From Legionella_C sp963803545 (GTDB taxonomy: Bacteria; Pseudomonadota; Gammaproteobacteria; Legionellales; Legionellaceae): a stretch of DNA of 64,000 nt. Position numbers and translations under genes: made by a program. Positions 35,960 to 45,382 of this stretch are shown one piece after another. The DNA lies in assembly GCA_963803545.1 (NCBI GenBank), contig CAWDMX010000001.1:124001-188000 (forward strand). Reading direction: 5' to 3'. The first letter of the stretch is position 1; each line of letters begins with the position of its first letter. Under the pieces are notes generated by a model. The model was not told the origin of the DNA. It saw only the letters and a program-made list of their open reading frames with translations, and ran no database searches.

Positions 35960-36385
35960 TTTTTATAAAGTGCTCAAAATGGTGCTTATGGAATGCCGTA
36001 TTATTACTTTTTATTTTCACATAAACTAAAGTATTAGTAATACAACCGCACTGCTGGAGCTGTTTATCCCGGTGCCGTTTACTTGGTATTAAAGCTATTA
36101 TTTTGACTCCATCCTCTTTCTAGCAACCCAAGACCCTGCTCGGTTGCAACACCAACACGATAACCTGGCGTTGCCGGCTTACGTATTGGCTTGAAACCAA
36201 GGGCGTGCTTTGCAATACTCATACCCTCACGCCGTGGCAACCGCAGCCTAATATCAAGTCTCCGGTTCTGCAGTAATTATTTCCTTCATCTTGCTGCAAA
36301 ATAAGGTCTGACTAAAACACGTTATATCGTTTAGAGAAACTTCCGTCTGTAGACGCTTTTACAACCGTTTGCAACGCTATGCGCC
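35960..36385. other. 426-base stretch without a supported gene
   Basis: This lies between the HlyD start and the HEAT-repeat gene stop. On the minus strand a frame from ATG 36222 gives about 47 residues (MSIAKHALGFKPIRKP at its start), and an overlapping frame gives a short Cys-rich stretch (LILGCGCHGVRV) without a start codon. Neither has a ribosome site I trust. The promoter of the exporter operon should be here, but no good -35/-10 pair stands out. The central part (about 36120-36310) is more GC-rich than its flanks and could be a dispersed repeat. Confidence 0.4.
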
Positions 36386-37419
36386 CTATTTTTCGGACTT
36401 AGATTGCGCTTGTTTCAGCCAATTTTTCCAAGCAGTAATATCGCGCTCGGCAAATTTTTTGCCACTAATCTGTTTAAGCAGCAGATAGGCCATTTCATGT
36501 TGATTGGGTTGTTTTAAAGCCAATAACTTGATCAAATTATCTTGAGTGTTGCTGATGATAAATTTTTTATTATTCTCGGCACCGGATGCGGCTAAAAGAA
36601 TTGCCAGCGCTTTATTACGCTCTGCCTCAAACGGTGAGTTCAGAATATCCACGACGGGTTTTATATCAATTGTCGTCGTTGCTGATTTCATCAATGTTGC
36701 AGCCAGCACACGCATTACTGCGTTACGAACCTCACTACTTTTATCGTTTAATGACTTTTCAAGAACCGACACGATGCACTTAGGATCGTCAAAATGACCC
36801 ACTAAGTACGCCGCAGCTTCACGACGAAGTGAGACCGGATCGGATAGTAAGGTATTCAAAATACGTTTTTTTTGCGTACGGACGCCGTTAGTAAATACCG
36901 ATAAATAAGGCTTAGTTTTAGGATTTTCAAATCCCAGCGTGCAATGATAAACCGGACAGCTTGTAAAAGAATTGCTTTGGTTTGTGACAATTAGTTCGGC
37001 AACAATTTTTTGATAGTCAATCATTTCATCAAACAAATCTTTGGGATTGCTCGGGCTATAAGCCGCCTCTTTTGCGTTCACAAATTTCAGTCGCCAAGGC
37101 TCTTGCGCCGACACGGCATCAATTATCGTATAAGTATCGCCGCCATCGCCATAAAAAACTGTATCAACCGTTACAAACAATAATCCTTCATTTTTCTTAA
37201 TTTTCTGAAGCAATTTTACTTTTTTATGCGATATATTTTTAGCATAGCGCTTGAGGGATTATTCAAAAGAGTCTGTAATAAAGTCGATACTTGTGCTGAG
37301 TAGGACTTTAGAATACGCTTACTTTGTTCGCTAGAAACGCCATAAACCTCGATGTGATTTTGGCAAAATGCGCTTTTAATCCCGAACAAAAAGACAACAA
37401 CCATTAATTTTTTTAACAT
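36386..37419 (-). pseudogene. Secreted HEAT-repeat protein gene with an apparent frameshift
   Basis: The first frame (37419-37216) gives a signal peptide MLKKLMVVVFLFGIKSAFCQ and a short alpha/beta region ending NNPSSAMLK before a stop. The second frame (open through 36386) continues without a usable start as LKRYAKNISHKKVKLLQKIKK and then a 275-residue part with HEAT-like helix pairs (VSLRREAAAYLVGHFDDPK, SSEVRNAVMRVLAATL). Reading them together needs one frame change between about 37262 and 37216, near AATAATCCCTC or the A-run. It is either a true pseudogene, programmed slippage or a sequencing error. The protein would be about 345 residues and periplasmic. Confidence 0.6.
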
Positions 37420-37545
37420 TTCTTCTAGCCTAATTAATTTTGCGGTAAATTAACGTAAAGCTTAAAGATTGTCAATTACAAAATGAATAATTAATTACTT
37501 TTAGAATTAATCACTGTAAAATAGCCACACTTTCTTAGGATATAT

Positions 37546-38175
37546 ATGACCAATGTACCGTCTTTTTATAGGTTTCTTGAAATTAATCTGCGTAAACGCA
37601 TGTCCGCTTTGCAACTTAATGAGTGCGACTTAGCGCGTAGAGCCAACTTGCCTCAGCCTACTGTGCATAAAATTTTGACCGGTAAAACTACCGACCCACG
37701 TTTTTCAACGATTAAAGCTTTGGCAAATTGTTTAAACCTGTCTATTGAGCAATTGGTCAGTAATACACCTACTTTGAAAGACGTGGAGGAAGCGCAACCG
37801 CTCACGGTATTAACTTGGGAGGATTGTTTATCGGCACGTCCCGCTGATGATGAGCCTCGTGAGCACATCATCCTGAACTACGTTAGCCCTAATGCCTTTG
37901 CATTGCGCAGTAAACCGGCTATGCTTTCTTATTTTCCTATTGGCACCTATCTAATAATCAACCCCGATTTAAAACCAAAAGATGGGGACCTCATTGTATT
38001 GCATTACCCAAATACAACGGAGGCAACCTTGCGTAAACTAACGCTTGACGGGCCAACTGTTCTACTGCACTCGCTCAATGAATCCGTTGAAAATCATCTT
38101 TTAGAGGATAACATCCGTATTTTAGGTGTAGTCACTAGGCGTATTTATGATTATCATCAGCAATATTCTTGGTAA
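37546..38175 (+). CDS. XRE-type regulator with an inactive S24 (LexA/CI-like) domain
   Basis: The 209-residue protein has an N-terminal helix-turn-helix (CDLARRANLPQPTVHKILTG, residues about 28-47) and a C-terminal S24 peptidase fold (YFPIGTYLIINPDLKPKDGDLIVLHY, shortened). The catalytic Ser of the usual DSM motif is Ala (KPAM) and the Lys of the TxKRL strand is Arg (TLRKL). It therefore should dimerise but not self-cleave. It resembles phage-type repressors common in Legionella-like genomes. No prophage genes are adjacent. hinT follows after 42 bases. Confidence 0.85.
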   Translation: MTNVPSFYRFLEINLRKRMSALQLNECDLARRANLPQPTVHKILTGKTTDPRFSTIKALANCLNLSIEQLVSNTPTLKDVEEAQPLTVLTWEDCLSARPADDEPREHIILNYVSPNAFALRSKPAMLSYFPIGTYLIINPDLKPKDGDLIVLHYPNTTEATLRKLTLDGPTVLLHSLNESVENHLLEDNIRILGVVTRRIYDYHQQYSW

Positions 38176-38217
38176 TCATTTAACAAAATACTAAATCACC
38201 GTATAATAAGGAGTGTT

Positions 38218-38559
38218 ATGGACTGTATTTTTTGTAAGATAGTGCGAAAAGAATTACCGGCAACGATAGTTTTTGAAAATACTGAGATTACCGCTTTTCG
38301 TGATGTTAATCCCCAAGCACCAACGCACTTATTAATTATACCAAATCAGCATATTGCTACTATTAACGATAGTGATAGTACGCACGAGCCGCTTCTAGGA
38401 CGAATGGTTTTAACCGCTAAGCAGTTGGCTAAAAGTGAACAGTTAAGTGATTCAGGATATCGTTTAGTATTTAATGTAAATTCTGATGGTGGCCAAGAGG
38501 TCTACCATATTCACCTCCATTTATTAGGCGGCCGTCAAATGACATGGCCACCGGGTTAG
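38218..38559 (+). CDS. hinT: HIT-family purine nucleoside phosphoramidase
   Basis: The 113-residue protein has the histidine-triad motif HIHLHLLGG (residues about 99-107), the N-terminal DCIFCKIVRKELPA and FRDVNPQAPTHLLIIPNQHI. HinT hydrolyses AMP-phosphoramidates. The ATG is preceded by AAGGAG. It lies between the S24-like regulator and folE on the same strand. Confidence 0.95.
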   Translation: MDCIFCKIVRKELPATIVFENTEITAFRDVNPQAPTHLLIIPNQHIATINDSDSTHEPLLGRMVLTAKQLAKSEQLSDSGYRLVFNVNSDGGQEVYHIHLHLLGGRQMTWPPG

Positions 38560-38672
38560 AAGAGCGCCGCACGATTTTTTGATAGGCCTGATTGAATACG
38601 TACAGATTTTTTTGACTGTATACCCTCAGGCCGGATCATTAATTTTTGCAGCGCGTTTTCAAAGGTATAAAC

Positions 38673-39212
38673 ATGCACGATTTATATAAAAAAATATTAG
38701 AAAAAATTGGCGAAGATCCCTCGCGCGAAGGATTGGTTGATACCCCCTTGCGTGCAAGCAATGCGATGCAGTATTTAACCCAAGGCTATCGTGAAAGTTT
38801 ACCCGATATTGTTAATGGTGCCCTGTTCGAATCCGATATGAGCGAAATGGTTATTGTTAAAAACATCGAGCTTTATTCTCTTTGCGAACATCATTTATTG
38901 CCGTTTACTGGAAAGTGCCATGTGGGATACCTACCCAAAGGCAAGGTAATTGGCCTGTCTAAAATTGCACGCATAGTCGACCATTATGCCCGACGACTGC
39001 AAATTCAAGAACGACTCACCACCGAAATTGCTCATTGCATGCGCGACATAACTGATGCACGCGGAGTAGCCGTCATTATAGAAGCCGATCATCTCTGTAT
39101 GAAAATGCGCGGTGTTGAAAAACAAAACTCCGTTTTAGTTACCTCGGTAATGCTGGGTGATATGCGCGACAATCCCATCAGTCGCAGTGAGTTTCTTGGA
39201 CTTATCCGCTAA
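38673..39212 (+). CDS. folE: GTP cyclohydrolase I
   Basis: FolE converts GTP to dihydroneopterin triphosphate, the entry to folate. It is also the first step toward preQ1 in many bacteria, which may matter given tgt and queH here. The 179-residue protein has the zinc ligands in LYSLCEHHLLPFTGKCHVGY and the Cys in ADHLCMKMRG, plus GLSKIARIVDHYARRLQIQERLT. ATG 38673 gives the family N-terminus (MHDLYKKILEKIGEDP); a TTG at 38646 is also in frame. Confidence 0.96.
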   Translation: MHDLYKKILEKIGEDPSREGLVDTPLRASNAMQYLTQGYRESLPDIVNGALFESDMSEMVIVKNIELYSLCEHHLLPFTGKCHVGYLPKGKVIGLSKIARIVDHYARRLQIQERLTTEIAHCMRDITDARGVAVIIEADHLCMKMRGVEKQNSVLVTSVMLGDMRDNPISRSEFLGLIR

Positions 39213-39328
39213 TATTTTCAATCCGATGAATCTTCCTAGCCGCTTATAAAAGATATTATTGGCAAGTGAGTGTAAAATTTAGCACTTTTGATCTACGCTT
39301 TAACAAAGGACTGTTAAAAGGATGCGGG

Positions 39329-39619
39329 ATGAAAAGTAAGGTAACGGCTGTTCTAATACTGATGCTTAGCGAAGTAGCGTACGCCAACTGCGATATTACT
39401 CAATTTCGATGGGATTGTGACCTTCCAGCCAACCCCCGCCCCTCGCACCAAACGCGTTCCTTAGTCTACTGCGGAAATACAGCTCTTTACATTACGGCCA
39501 GTCAATACGAACGTTTAGTTCAATATCAAAGACGCAGTATCAACATGGTGTTGAAAATCAACGGAGAGTACATTGACAGCCCTTGTATTGGGTTTGGGAA
39601 GCACGGCGCTCATCGGTAG
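39329..39619 (+). CDS. Small secreted hypothetical protein
   Basis: A 96-residue precursor with signal peptide MKSKVTAVLILMLSEVAYA followed by NCDITQFRWDCDLP and four Cys in the mature part, which suggests two disulfides. It has LVYCGNTALYITASQYERL and ends GFGKHGAHR. I do not know its function. ATG 39329 follows AAAGGATG; the longer frame from 39266 lacks a signal peptide at its start. It converges with rnfH, stop against stop with no spacing. Confidence 0.65.
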   Translation: MKSKVTAVLILMLSEVAYANCDITQFRWDCDLPANPRPSHQTRSLVYCGNTALYITASQYERLVQYQRRSINMVLKINGEYIDSPCIGFGKHGAHR

Positions 39620-39904
39620 TTAGTTCGCTTTAGCGCGCTGCCGTCTTTTTTCTTTAGGATCAAAGACAAGTGGGCGATAGAACTCGATTCTATCGCCGTT
39701 TTTTAATAGGGTTTCTGTCGTGGCAATTTGGCTAAAAATGCCGAATTTTAACTCTTTTAGATTGGGATGCTTCTCTAAAAAATTACTCACAACAAACGCT
39801 GTTGCTACCGTTGCTTTATCCGGAAGCTGGCAAAACTCCTGAATTATCGTTCCGTCTTTATCAACAAAAATAAGCTCAATTTGCACCGTATAATACCCCA
39901 GCAC
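39620..39904 (-). CDS. rnfH: RnfH family ubiquitin-like protein
   Basis: The protein of 88-94 residues has a beta-grasp fold pattern: VQIELIFVDKDG, ATVATAFVVSNFL, KFGIFSQIATTETLLKNGDRIEFYRPL and DPKEKRRQRA (the last is the family signature). Its function is unknown. Starts are GTG at 39904 or GTG at 39886. In either case it overlaps the end of ratA, the conserved ratA-rnfH pairing. The usual smpB neighbour is not present here. Confidence 0.92.
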   Translation of the reverse strand: MLGYYTVQIELIFVDKDGTIIQEFCQLPDKATVATAFVVSNFLEKHPNLKELKFGIFSQIATTETLLKNGDRIEFYRPLVFDPKEKRRQRAKAN

Positions 39905-40310
39905 GCTGGCAAAAAGCGTCCACCATTCTATCCGTCACCTGATCAAAAATTGGGCCCAATAGCATGGAGAACATACGGCCTGCAAACTCAAACTCCAGGT
40001 CAAAAGATATACAACATCCCTCTTGCGTCTCATCAAAACGCCAAAACCCTTCCAAATGTTTAAACGGCCCATCAATCAGTCGTATCTCAATCATTTTATT
40101 CGCTTGCAACAAATTGCGTGTTGTAAATGATTTGCTGATGCCTGCGGCTTGAATCACGAGACGTGCCTGAACATCGTCTTTGTCACGATGCTCGACCGTG
40201 CTTTGTACGCAATAGGGTAAAAATTCAGAATATTGTTCGACGTCATTAACTAAATTAAACATTTGTTCACAAGAGTAGCCAACCGTTCGAACTTTTTTTA
40301 CAACGGTCAT
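39876..40310 (-). CDS. ratA: RatA/Coq10-type START domain protein
   Basis: The 144-residue protein matches the PasT/RatA and Coq10 family: SCEQMFNLVNDVEQYSEFLPYC, then LEGFWRFDE and FDLEFEFAGRMF, with a helix-grip fold. E. coli RatA was reported as a ribosome-associated toxin, and other work ties the family to ubiquinone handling. ATG 40310 is preferred to the in-frame codon at 40349. It overlaps the esterase stop by four bases and rnfH by about 29. Confidence 0.92.
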   Translation of the reverse strand: MTVVKKVRTVGYSCEQMFNLVNDVEQYSEFLPYCVQSTVEHRDKDDVQARLVIQAAGISKSFTTRNLLQANKMIEIRLIDGPFKHLEGFWRFDETQEGCCISFDLEFEFAGRMFSMLLGPIFDQVTDRMVDAFCQRAGVLYGAN

Positions 40311-40969
40311 ACTGTTTTCTCTTGAATTAATTGCTGGAGCCACACACACAGATCGTGTATTTCATCCGATGATATGCTGTGCTCGATAGGATATTGGCGC
40401 GACGTAATGTTCGTGTAGCCATGCAAAAAAAGCCATAATTCACTTTGCTTAGTCCATGCGGGTAAAACAACGGGGTCAAACTCGCCCAAACCAATAAAAA
40501 GTGGCGTGCTTTTAGGTAAATTAGCGTTCGCTTCCGACGCCAAAGGCAGGTAGGAAGACAAAGAGACGACTCCACCCAGCTCTAAATTGCTGTGCAACGC
40601 GGTATACAGTCCAATGGCACCCCCTTGTGAAAATCCCGCCAGAAAAATTTGATGGGCGGCAAAACCGGCAGCAATTTGCTGTTCAATTATTTCTTGAATG
40701 GCTTTAGCCGATTCCTTTACCCCGTCCGCGTCCTCGCGCGTATCATGGCTAAACCCTAAAATGTCGTACCAAGCAGGCATTTGCATGCCTGCGTTGATAG
40801 TCACTGCCCGCATAGGGGCATTTAAAAATATATGTCGTAGCGGTAAAGCACTAATGTCTGGATGCGCTGCAAGCCCCGTCATGTCGGCGGCGTTCGCACC
40901 AAGACCATGCAGCCAAATTAGACATCCACGAACTTTAGTAGATGGTTCTTTGCATTCGAAAGTTAACAT
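40307..40969 (-). CDS. Carboxylesterase/acyl-thioesterase family hydrolase
   Basis: A 220-residue alpha/beta hydrolase of the phospholipase/carboxylesterase family. It has CLIWLHGLGANAADM (oxyanion region), the nucleophile elbow AGFSQGGAIGLY, an Asp in GEFDPVVL and a His in YPIEHSISSDEI. It probably hydrolyses short-chain esters or protein thioesters. It is first in an esterase-ratA-rnfH series and is divergent from the HerA-like gene over 200 bases. Confidence 0.9.
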   Translation of the reverse strand: MLTFECKEPSTKVRGCLIWLHGLGANAADMTGLAAHPDISALPLRHIFLNAPMRAVTINAGMQMPAWYDILGFSHDTREDADGVKESAKAIQEIIEQQIAAGFAAHQIFLAGFSQGGAIGLYTALHSNLELGGVVSLSSYLPLASEANANLPKSTPLFIGLGEFDPVVLPAWTKQSELWLFLHGYTNITSRQYPIEHSISSDEIHDLCVWLQQLIQEKTV

Positions 40970-41170
40970 CGCTTATTCCAAAAAATCTAAATTATCACTA
41001 AACCTTACATCATTGGCAAGAAAATCAAGCCGTTTCACTCAATTTAGGGTGTGTTTAACAGCAATAAGCCTAAAAGCACTGTTAAAATTAAGTCTATTGG
41101 CAAAAATACCTAGTGTTCGAACGGCAAGAATAGCACTAAACTAATAGTCTTCTAATAATTAGGGTATTTT

Positions 41171-42679
41171 ATGAGTAATTCTTTAAACAACGCGTATCGA
41201 ATGAGTACCGGTCCTACCATTGAGCTTGGCGGCATTATGATTGAGGAACAGTTACTAGCGGATGCTCCCGTTAATTTAGCCTTAAAAACATTAAACCGTC
41301 ACGGCTTAATTGCAGGGGCTACCGGTAGCGGTAAAACTAGAACTATCCAAGTTTTAGCAGAGCAATTATCCTTGGCGGGAGTTCCAAGCTTAGTAATGGA
41401 TATAAAGGGGGATATATCGGGCTTAGCCGCGTCTGGAGAAATGAATGAGAAACTGTTAGCGCGCAATAGATCCCTAAGTCTTGATTTTGTCCCACGCGCA
41501 TTTGCCACTGAGCTGTATACCTTAGAAGAACAACCGCACGGCATACCACTGCGCAGCAGTATTGATGATTTTGGTTCGCTGCTTTTTTCACGATTATTAG
41601 ACGCCAACGAAACTCAAACCGGGGTCATTGCCATTGTATTTCTGTTTGCTGAAGAAGAAAATATACCGTTAATTACCCTCGCAGACTTTATTACTTTGCT
41701 GCAGTATTTACAAACAGAGACCGGCAGAAAAGCTATTGAAGCGCGATATGGTACTATTGCTAGCGCCTCCATTGGTGCCATTTTTCGTAAAATTATTGAA
41801 TTAAAATCCCAGGGTGGTGCCTATCTTTTTGGGGAGCCTGTGTTTAATATACAAGACTTTATACAAACCTCCAGCAACGGCGAAGGCTTGATTTCTATTC
41901 TGCGCCTAATGAACCTTCAGGAAACACCGCAATTATTTTCAACATTCATGCTGAAACTACTTTCCGATTTGTATAAAACCCTACCTGAAATTGGGGATCC
42001 AGAAAAACCTCTTTTTGTGGTAGTCATCGACGAAGCGCATTTGATTTTTGCGAATGCATCCAAAGCCTTACTTAATCTATTAACAACTATGGTTAAACTC
42101 ATCCGGTCAAAAGGAGTGGGCATACTGTTTTGTACGCAGTCCCCAGAAGATATTCCAAGCCCTATTTTGAGTCAGTTGGGGTTAAAAATTCAGCACGTGC
42201 TGCGCGCTTTTACCGCAAAAGATCGGCAAATTATGCATCAGGTCGCTAAAAATTTCCCCGATACCACCCATTACGATGTTGAGCAATTGCTTACATCATT
42301 GCGTACGGGTGAAGCTATAGTCTGCGCTTTAGGTGAAAATGGCCAGCCGATGCCACTAGTAAAAGCCATGATTCGCGCACCCCTCTCGCGCATGGGCACA
42401 TTGAGTGATGCCGAGGTTACTCAGTTGATGAGCAAATCATCCTTATACAAGAATTACGCATCACGGCGTCCCTCAACAACTGCGGCGGCGGTTCTGGCCA
42501 CAAAAATGCCTGCACCAGAAAAGCCGGCGGCTAAAGCCCCAAAAAAATACAGCCCCGCGGCCGATAATGTTCTCGAAACCTTAAGCAAAAACACCTTAGT
42601 AAGGCAGGTGGTTCGGCAAATAGCAAGAAGCATTATGCAAAGAATAATGAAGTTTTTTTCGGCAAAAAAAAGGGGTTGA
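41171..42679 (+). CDS. HerA-like ATPase (DUF853 family)
   Basis: The 502-residue P-loop ATPase has Walker A GATGSGKTRTIQVLAEQL at about residues 48-65, the family IKGDISGLAASG, Walker B VVIDEAHLIF, and ILFCTQSPEDIPSPIL. This is the YjgR-type DUF853 family related to HerA/FtsK pumps. The substrate is not known. The C-terminus is Ala/Lys-rich and ends in a basic tail (FFSAKKRG). No NurA nuclease or defence partner lies next to it. Confidence 0.9.
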   Translation: MSNSLNNAYRMSTGPTIELGGIMIEEQLLADAPVNLALKTLNRHGLIAGATGSGKTRTIQVLAEQLSLAGVPSLVMDIKGDISGLAASGEMNEKLLARNRSLSLDFVPRAFATELYTLEEQPHGIPLRSSIDDFGSLLFSRLLDANETQTGVIAIVFLFAEEENIPLITLADFITLLQYLQTETGRKAIEARYGTIASASIGAIFRKIIELKSQGGAYLFGEPVFNIQDFIQTSSNGEGLISILRLMNLQETPQLFSTFMLKLLSDLYKTLPEIGDPEKPLFVVVIDEAHLIFANASKALLNLLTTMVKLIRSKGVGILFCTQSPEDIPSPILSQLGLKIQHVLRAFTAKDRQIMHQVAKNFPDTTHYDVEQLLTSLRTGEAIVCALGENGQPMPLVKAMIRAPLSRMGTLSDAEVTQLMSKSSLYKNYASRRPSTTAAAVLATKMPAPEKPAAKAPKKYSPAADNVLETLSKNTLVRQVVRQIARSIMQRIMKFFSAKKRG

Positions 42680-42723
42680 ACAAAGAAGCGCTAATCTTCA
42701 AGCACCTATCGATGCGAAAAAAA

Positions 42724-43944
42724 TTAAAACATAGCGTCATCGCGTAAGCAATGGGCCAATCGTTGGTAGGTGTGATGCATTTGATCCCGGGAGGGCGATG
42801 CACCTAAGGTGCGTACTAGGCGCTGACTAAGGTTGCCGTGACTGAGCATATGTTCCAGGGCGCGTTGACTTTTCAAGTCTAATTTTGAACTCGCTTTATC
42901 AATAAGCTGGTACCAAATTTGCCGACAATCATAATCTGCATACGGTAGCTGCCACTGCTGAATCAACTCTCTGCCGTCCACCGCCACCGCAAGTCCGTCT
43001 TTTTTTGTTTTATGGTAGAGGTCTTTCAATAACAAAGTAGAACAAGGATTGGCTAAATAATAATCGGACTGTTCTATCCAATTGGATACAATGGCCCACA
43101 CAGCGCGGGCAATTGCAATATTTGCGCTCGTGCACTCTTGGGTATCTATAATGCGTATTTCAAGGGCATTGTAATCAAATTTTGGAATAGCTGCGCGGGA
43201 ATTTAACCATTCGTATTGCAGTAGCTTTTCTGGGTCAAAAGAACTAATTGCGGCGTACATCGGTTGTAAAATGGTCTCTTTATACGCTTGCTCTGAGCCA
43301 ACAAACTCAGGAATAATATCCCCACTTATAGCCGGTATACGCGCTTGATTCGTATCATAATACTGCAGTCGATTGCATTGCCAACCCGAGTAGCTGCGCT
43401 CTAAATAAGGTGTACTTGCCGCAAGTGCGGGTAACAGCGGCAACAACAATCGCACCGCGTTGTGCAGTTGGTTAAACTCTTCATCATTCGCAAAGGGCAG
43501 ATTCACATGCATGCTTTGTAAATTGGACCACCCATGGCCTCGGCAATCAAAAATAGCGTCGTATTGTTGATAAATAGCGTTATTGCCGTGCGGCCAACGC
43601 TTGGTTTCCAATAAGGGATTCATCCAAGGATGCGCACCGGTGGGCAGCAATTGCAGGTTGTGTTGCTGAAGTACTGGATGTAAGGTTTCAATTGCCTGCT
43701 GAAATTGAAACCCCAGAGGTGCGTCAATTGGTTTTGGGCCGTTATTTTTAAATTCCAACACATGCAACACCAACTCATTGCTTAGGGCAATATCACCCAT
43801 TTCAACAACTTCCGCTTGAACCCCAGCTAGCTCTTGCAGAATAATATCGCTTATGGGTCGAACATTGAGCGTGTTGCAGTCCACCAACATGTATTCAATT
43901 TCTATTCCAATTACCGATAACAAAGGATAGCTAGACATACCCAT
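42724..43944 (-). CDS. GCS2-type carboxylate-amine ligase
   Basis: The 406-residue protein has the glutamate-cysteine ligase family 2 fold. The first strand carries VIGIEIEYMLVD (the GxExE metal site), then AELVLH-like HVLEFKNNGP, GAHPWMNP, MHVNLPFANDEEF and the FDYNALEIRIIDTQECTSANIAIARAV metal strand (shortened). It should join a carboxylate to an amine with ATP. It is not E. coli-type GshA. It overlaps the RimK-like gene by 14 bases as the last gene of a five-gene operon. Substrates are unknown. Confidence 0.85.
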   Translation of the reverse strand: MGMSSYPLLSVIGIEIEYMLVDCNTLNVRPISDIILQELAGVQAEVVEMGDIALSNELVLHVLEFKNNGPKPIDAPLGFQFQQAIETLHPVLQQHNLQLLPTGAHPWMNPLLETKRWPHGNNAIYQQYDAIFDCRGHGWSNLQSMHVNLPFANDEEFNQLHNAVRLLLPLLPALAASTPYLERSYSGWQCNRLQYYDTNQARIPAISGDIIPEFVGSEQAYKETILQPMYAAISSFDPEKLLQYEWLNSRAAIPKFDYNALEIRIIDTQECTSANIAIARAVWAIVSNWIEQSDYYLANPCSTLLLKDLYHKTKKDGLAVAVDGRELIQQWQLPYADYDCRQIWYQLIDKASSKLDLKSQRALEHMLSHGNLSQRLVRTLGASPSRDQMHHTYQRLAHCLRDDAMF

Positions 43945-45382
43945 GCTTCCGGCGGATTCGCTGTAAAAAGACGTTCATTATCTGGTGATACAACGCCTCC
44001 CCTACAATCTTGTCTTCAATGCCAAAATCGATATTAGGGTTATCGTTCACCTCAATCACATAATGCTTATTGCCATGACTTTTTATATCCACCCCGTACA
44101 AACCATCGCCGATTAAGCGGGTGCATTTAAGGGCGGTTTTAATAACACCCTCTGGCACCTTATGCACGGGATAGGTTTCAAAATCCCCGACTGTTTCATT
44201 TTGCGAACCCCAGTTGTAGATTTGCCAATGATTTGCCGCCATAAAATATTGGCAGGCAAAAATGGGTTTATTATCGATAATGCCGATTCGCCAATCGAAT
44301 TCGGTCGGAATAAACGGTTGTGCCAAAACAATATCGGAGGTTTTGTAAAATTGAGCGAGTGTTTTTTTTAACGATTTTTTGTCTTCAATTTTTAAAACCC
44401 CGTGTGAAAAAGCGCTATCTGGACGCTTGAGTACACAAGGAAACTCAATATCGGGAAGTTTGCGGTCGAATTTGCTTAAAAACGTAGTTGGGGGGGTTAG
44501 TATTTGATGAGTGCGCATCAATTCCGCTAAATACACTTTATTTCCACAGGTAACAATAGAGCGGGGATCATCGATAACAACAAGATTTTCCTGTGTCGCC
44601 CATCGAGACATCCGATAGGTGTAATGATTAACAGAGGTTGTTGCTCGAATAAATAAGGCGTCGTATTCCGCAATTGATTTGGCGTCGTTTTTTTCAATAA
44701 AATCAACGTTCAAACCCACCTCTTCCCCGCTTTGTGCAAAAAACTCGAGTGCTTTTTTATCCGAAGGCGCATTTTGCTCACCAGGGTCTATCAAAATAGC
44801 TAAATCATGAAATCGTTGTTTTTTACGCCACAGATAAAAGCGTTTTTTAGAAAGATAATTTTGAGCGGCTGTGTGTAAAAAATCACGATGTTGCTCGGGG
44901 ACATCCGCTATTGAAAGTAATTCTAAATTCTTAATCCGCCACTGTTTCTTATTCTCCATGGTGAAACGCATTAAAGGCAGGGGGAAAAGCCCGTGCAGCT
45001 TCTTAGCTAATTGCGCGTGGCATTTGGCCATATTTTGGCCAAAATAGAGGCTTAGGGTAAATTCATCGGTTTTAATATTGTGCAAACTATTCTCTATCTC
45101 ATCCTCAATATCTTGGGAGATTAATTTGGATAAGGTAGTATTCGACACATCTTGTATATTGTGCACTGATGGAATTGCTTTGTGATCGCGTGCGTGCGCT
45201 AGTAAGGAGATGTAGTAGCCGATAGTTTGATGATTATACGATTGGCAGAGATTTATAACTCTTATCCCTTGTGTTTGTGCGTAATCTTCGTTTGATAAAT
45301 AACTAGTCGCCTCAATAATTGGAACTAAATTACTTAAAAACATCCAGCTCTGTGTATCGTCCGTGACAATTATAGTTTGCAT
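43931..45382 (-). CDS. RimK-like ATP-grasp ligase with N-terminal RLAN-type domain
   Basis: The 483-residue protein has an N-terminal alpha/beta region (about 1-190), the pattern of RimK-like ligases with an extra RLAN domain, and a C-terminal ATP-grasp (about 200-475). In the latter PCVLKRPDSAFSHGV binds the nucleotide, AQPFIPTEFDWRIGIID follows, and the metal-binding end is YVIEVNDNPNIDFGIED. RimK proper adds Glu to ribosomal S6; this longer form lacks a proven substrate. Its ATG overlaps the stop of the C39-like gene by one base (TAATG). Confidence 0.88.
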   Translation of the reverse strand: MQTIIVTDDTQSWMFLSNLVPIIEATSYLSNEDYAQTQGIRVINLCQSYNHQTIGYYISLLAHARDHKAIPSVHNIQDVSNTTLSKLISQDIEDEIENSLHNIKTDEFTLSLYFGQNMAKCHAQLAKKLHGLFPLPLMRFTMENKKQWRIKNLELLSIADVPEQHRDFLHTAAQNYLSKKRFYLWRKKQRFHDLAILIDPGEQNAPSDKKALEFFAQSGEEVGLNVDFIEKNDAKSIAEYDALFIRATTSVNHYTYRMSRWATQENLVVIDDPRSIVTCGNKVYLAELMRTHQILTPPTTFLSKFDRKLPDIEFPCVLKRPDSAFSHGVLKIEDKKSLKKTLAQFYKTSDIVLAQPFIPTEFDWRIGIIDNKPIFACQYFMAANHWQIYNWGSQNETVGDFETYPVHKVPEGVIKTALKCTRLIGDGLYGVDIKSHGNKHYVIEVNDNPNIDFGIEDKIVGEALYHQIMNVFLQRIRRKHGYV

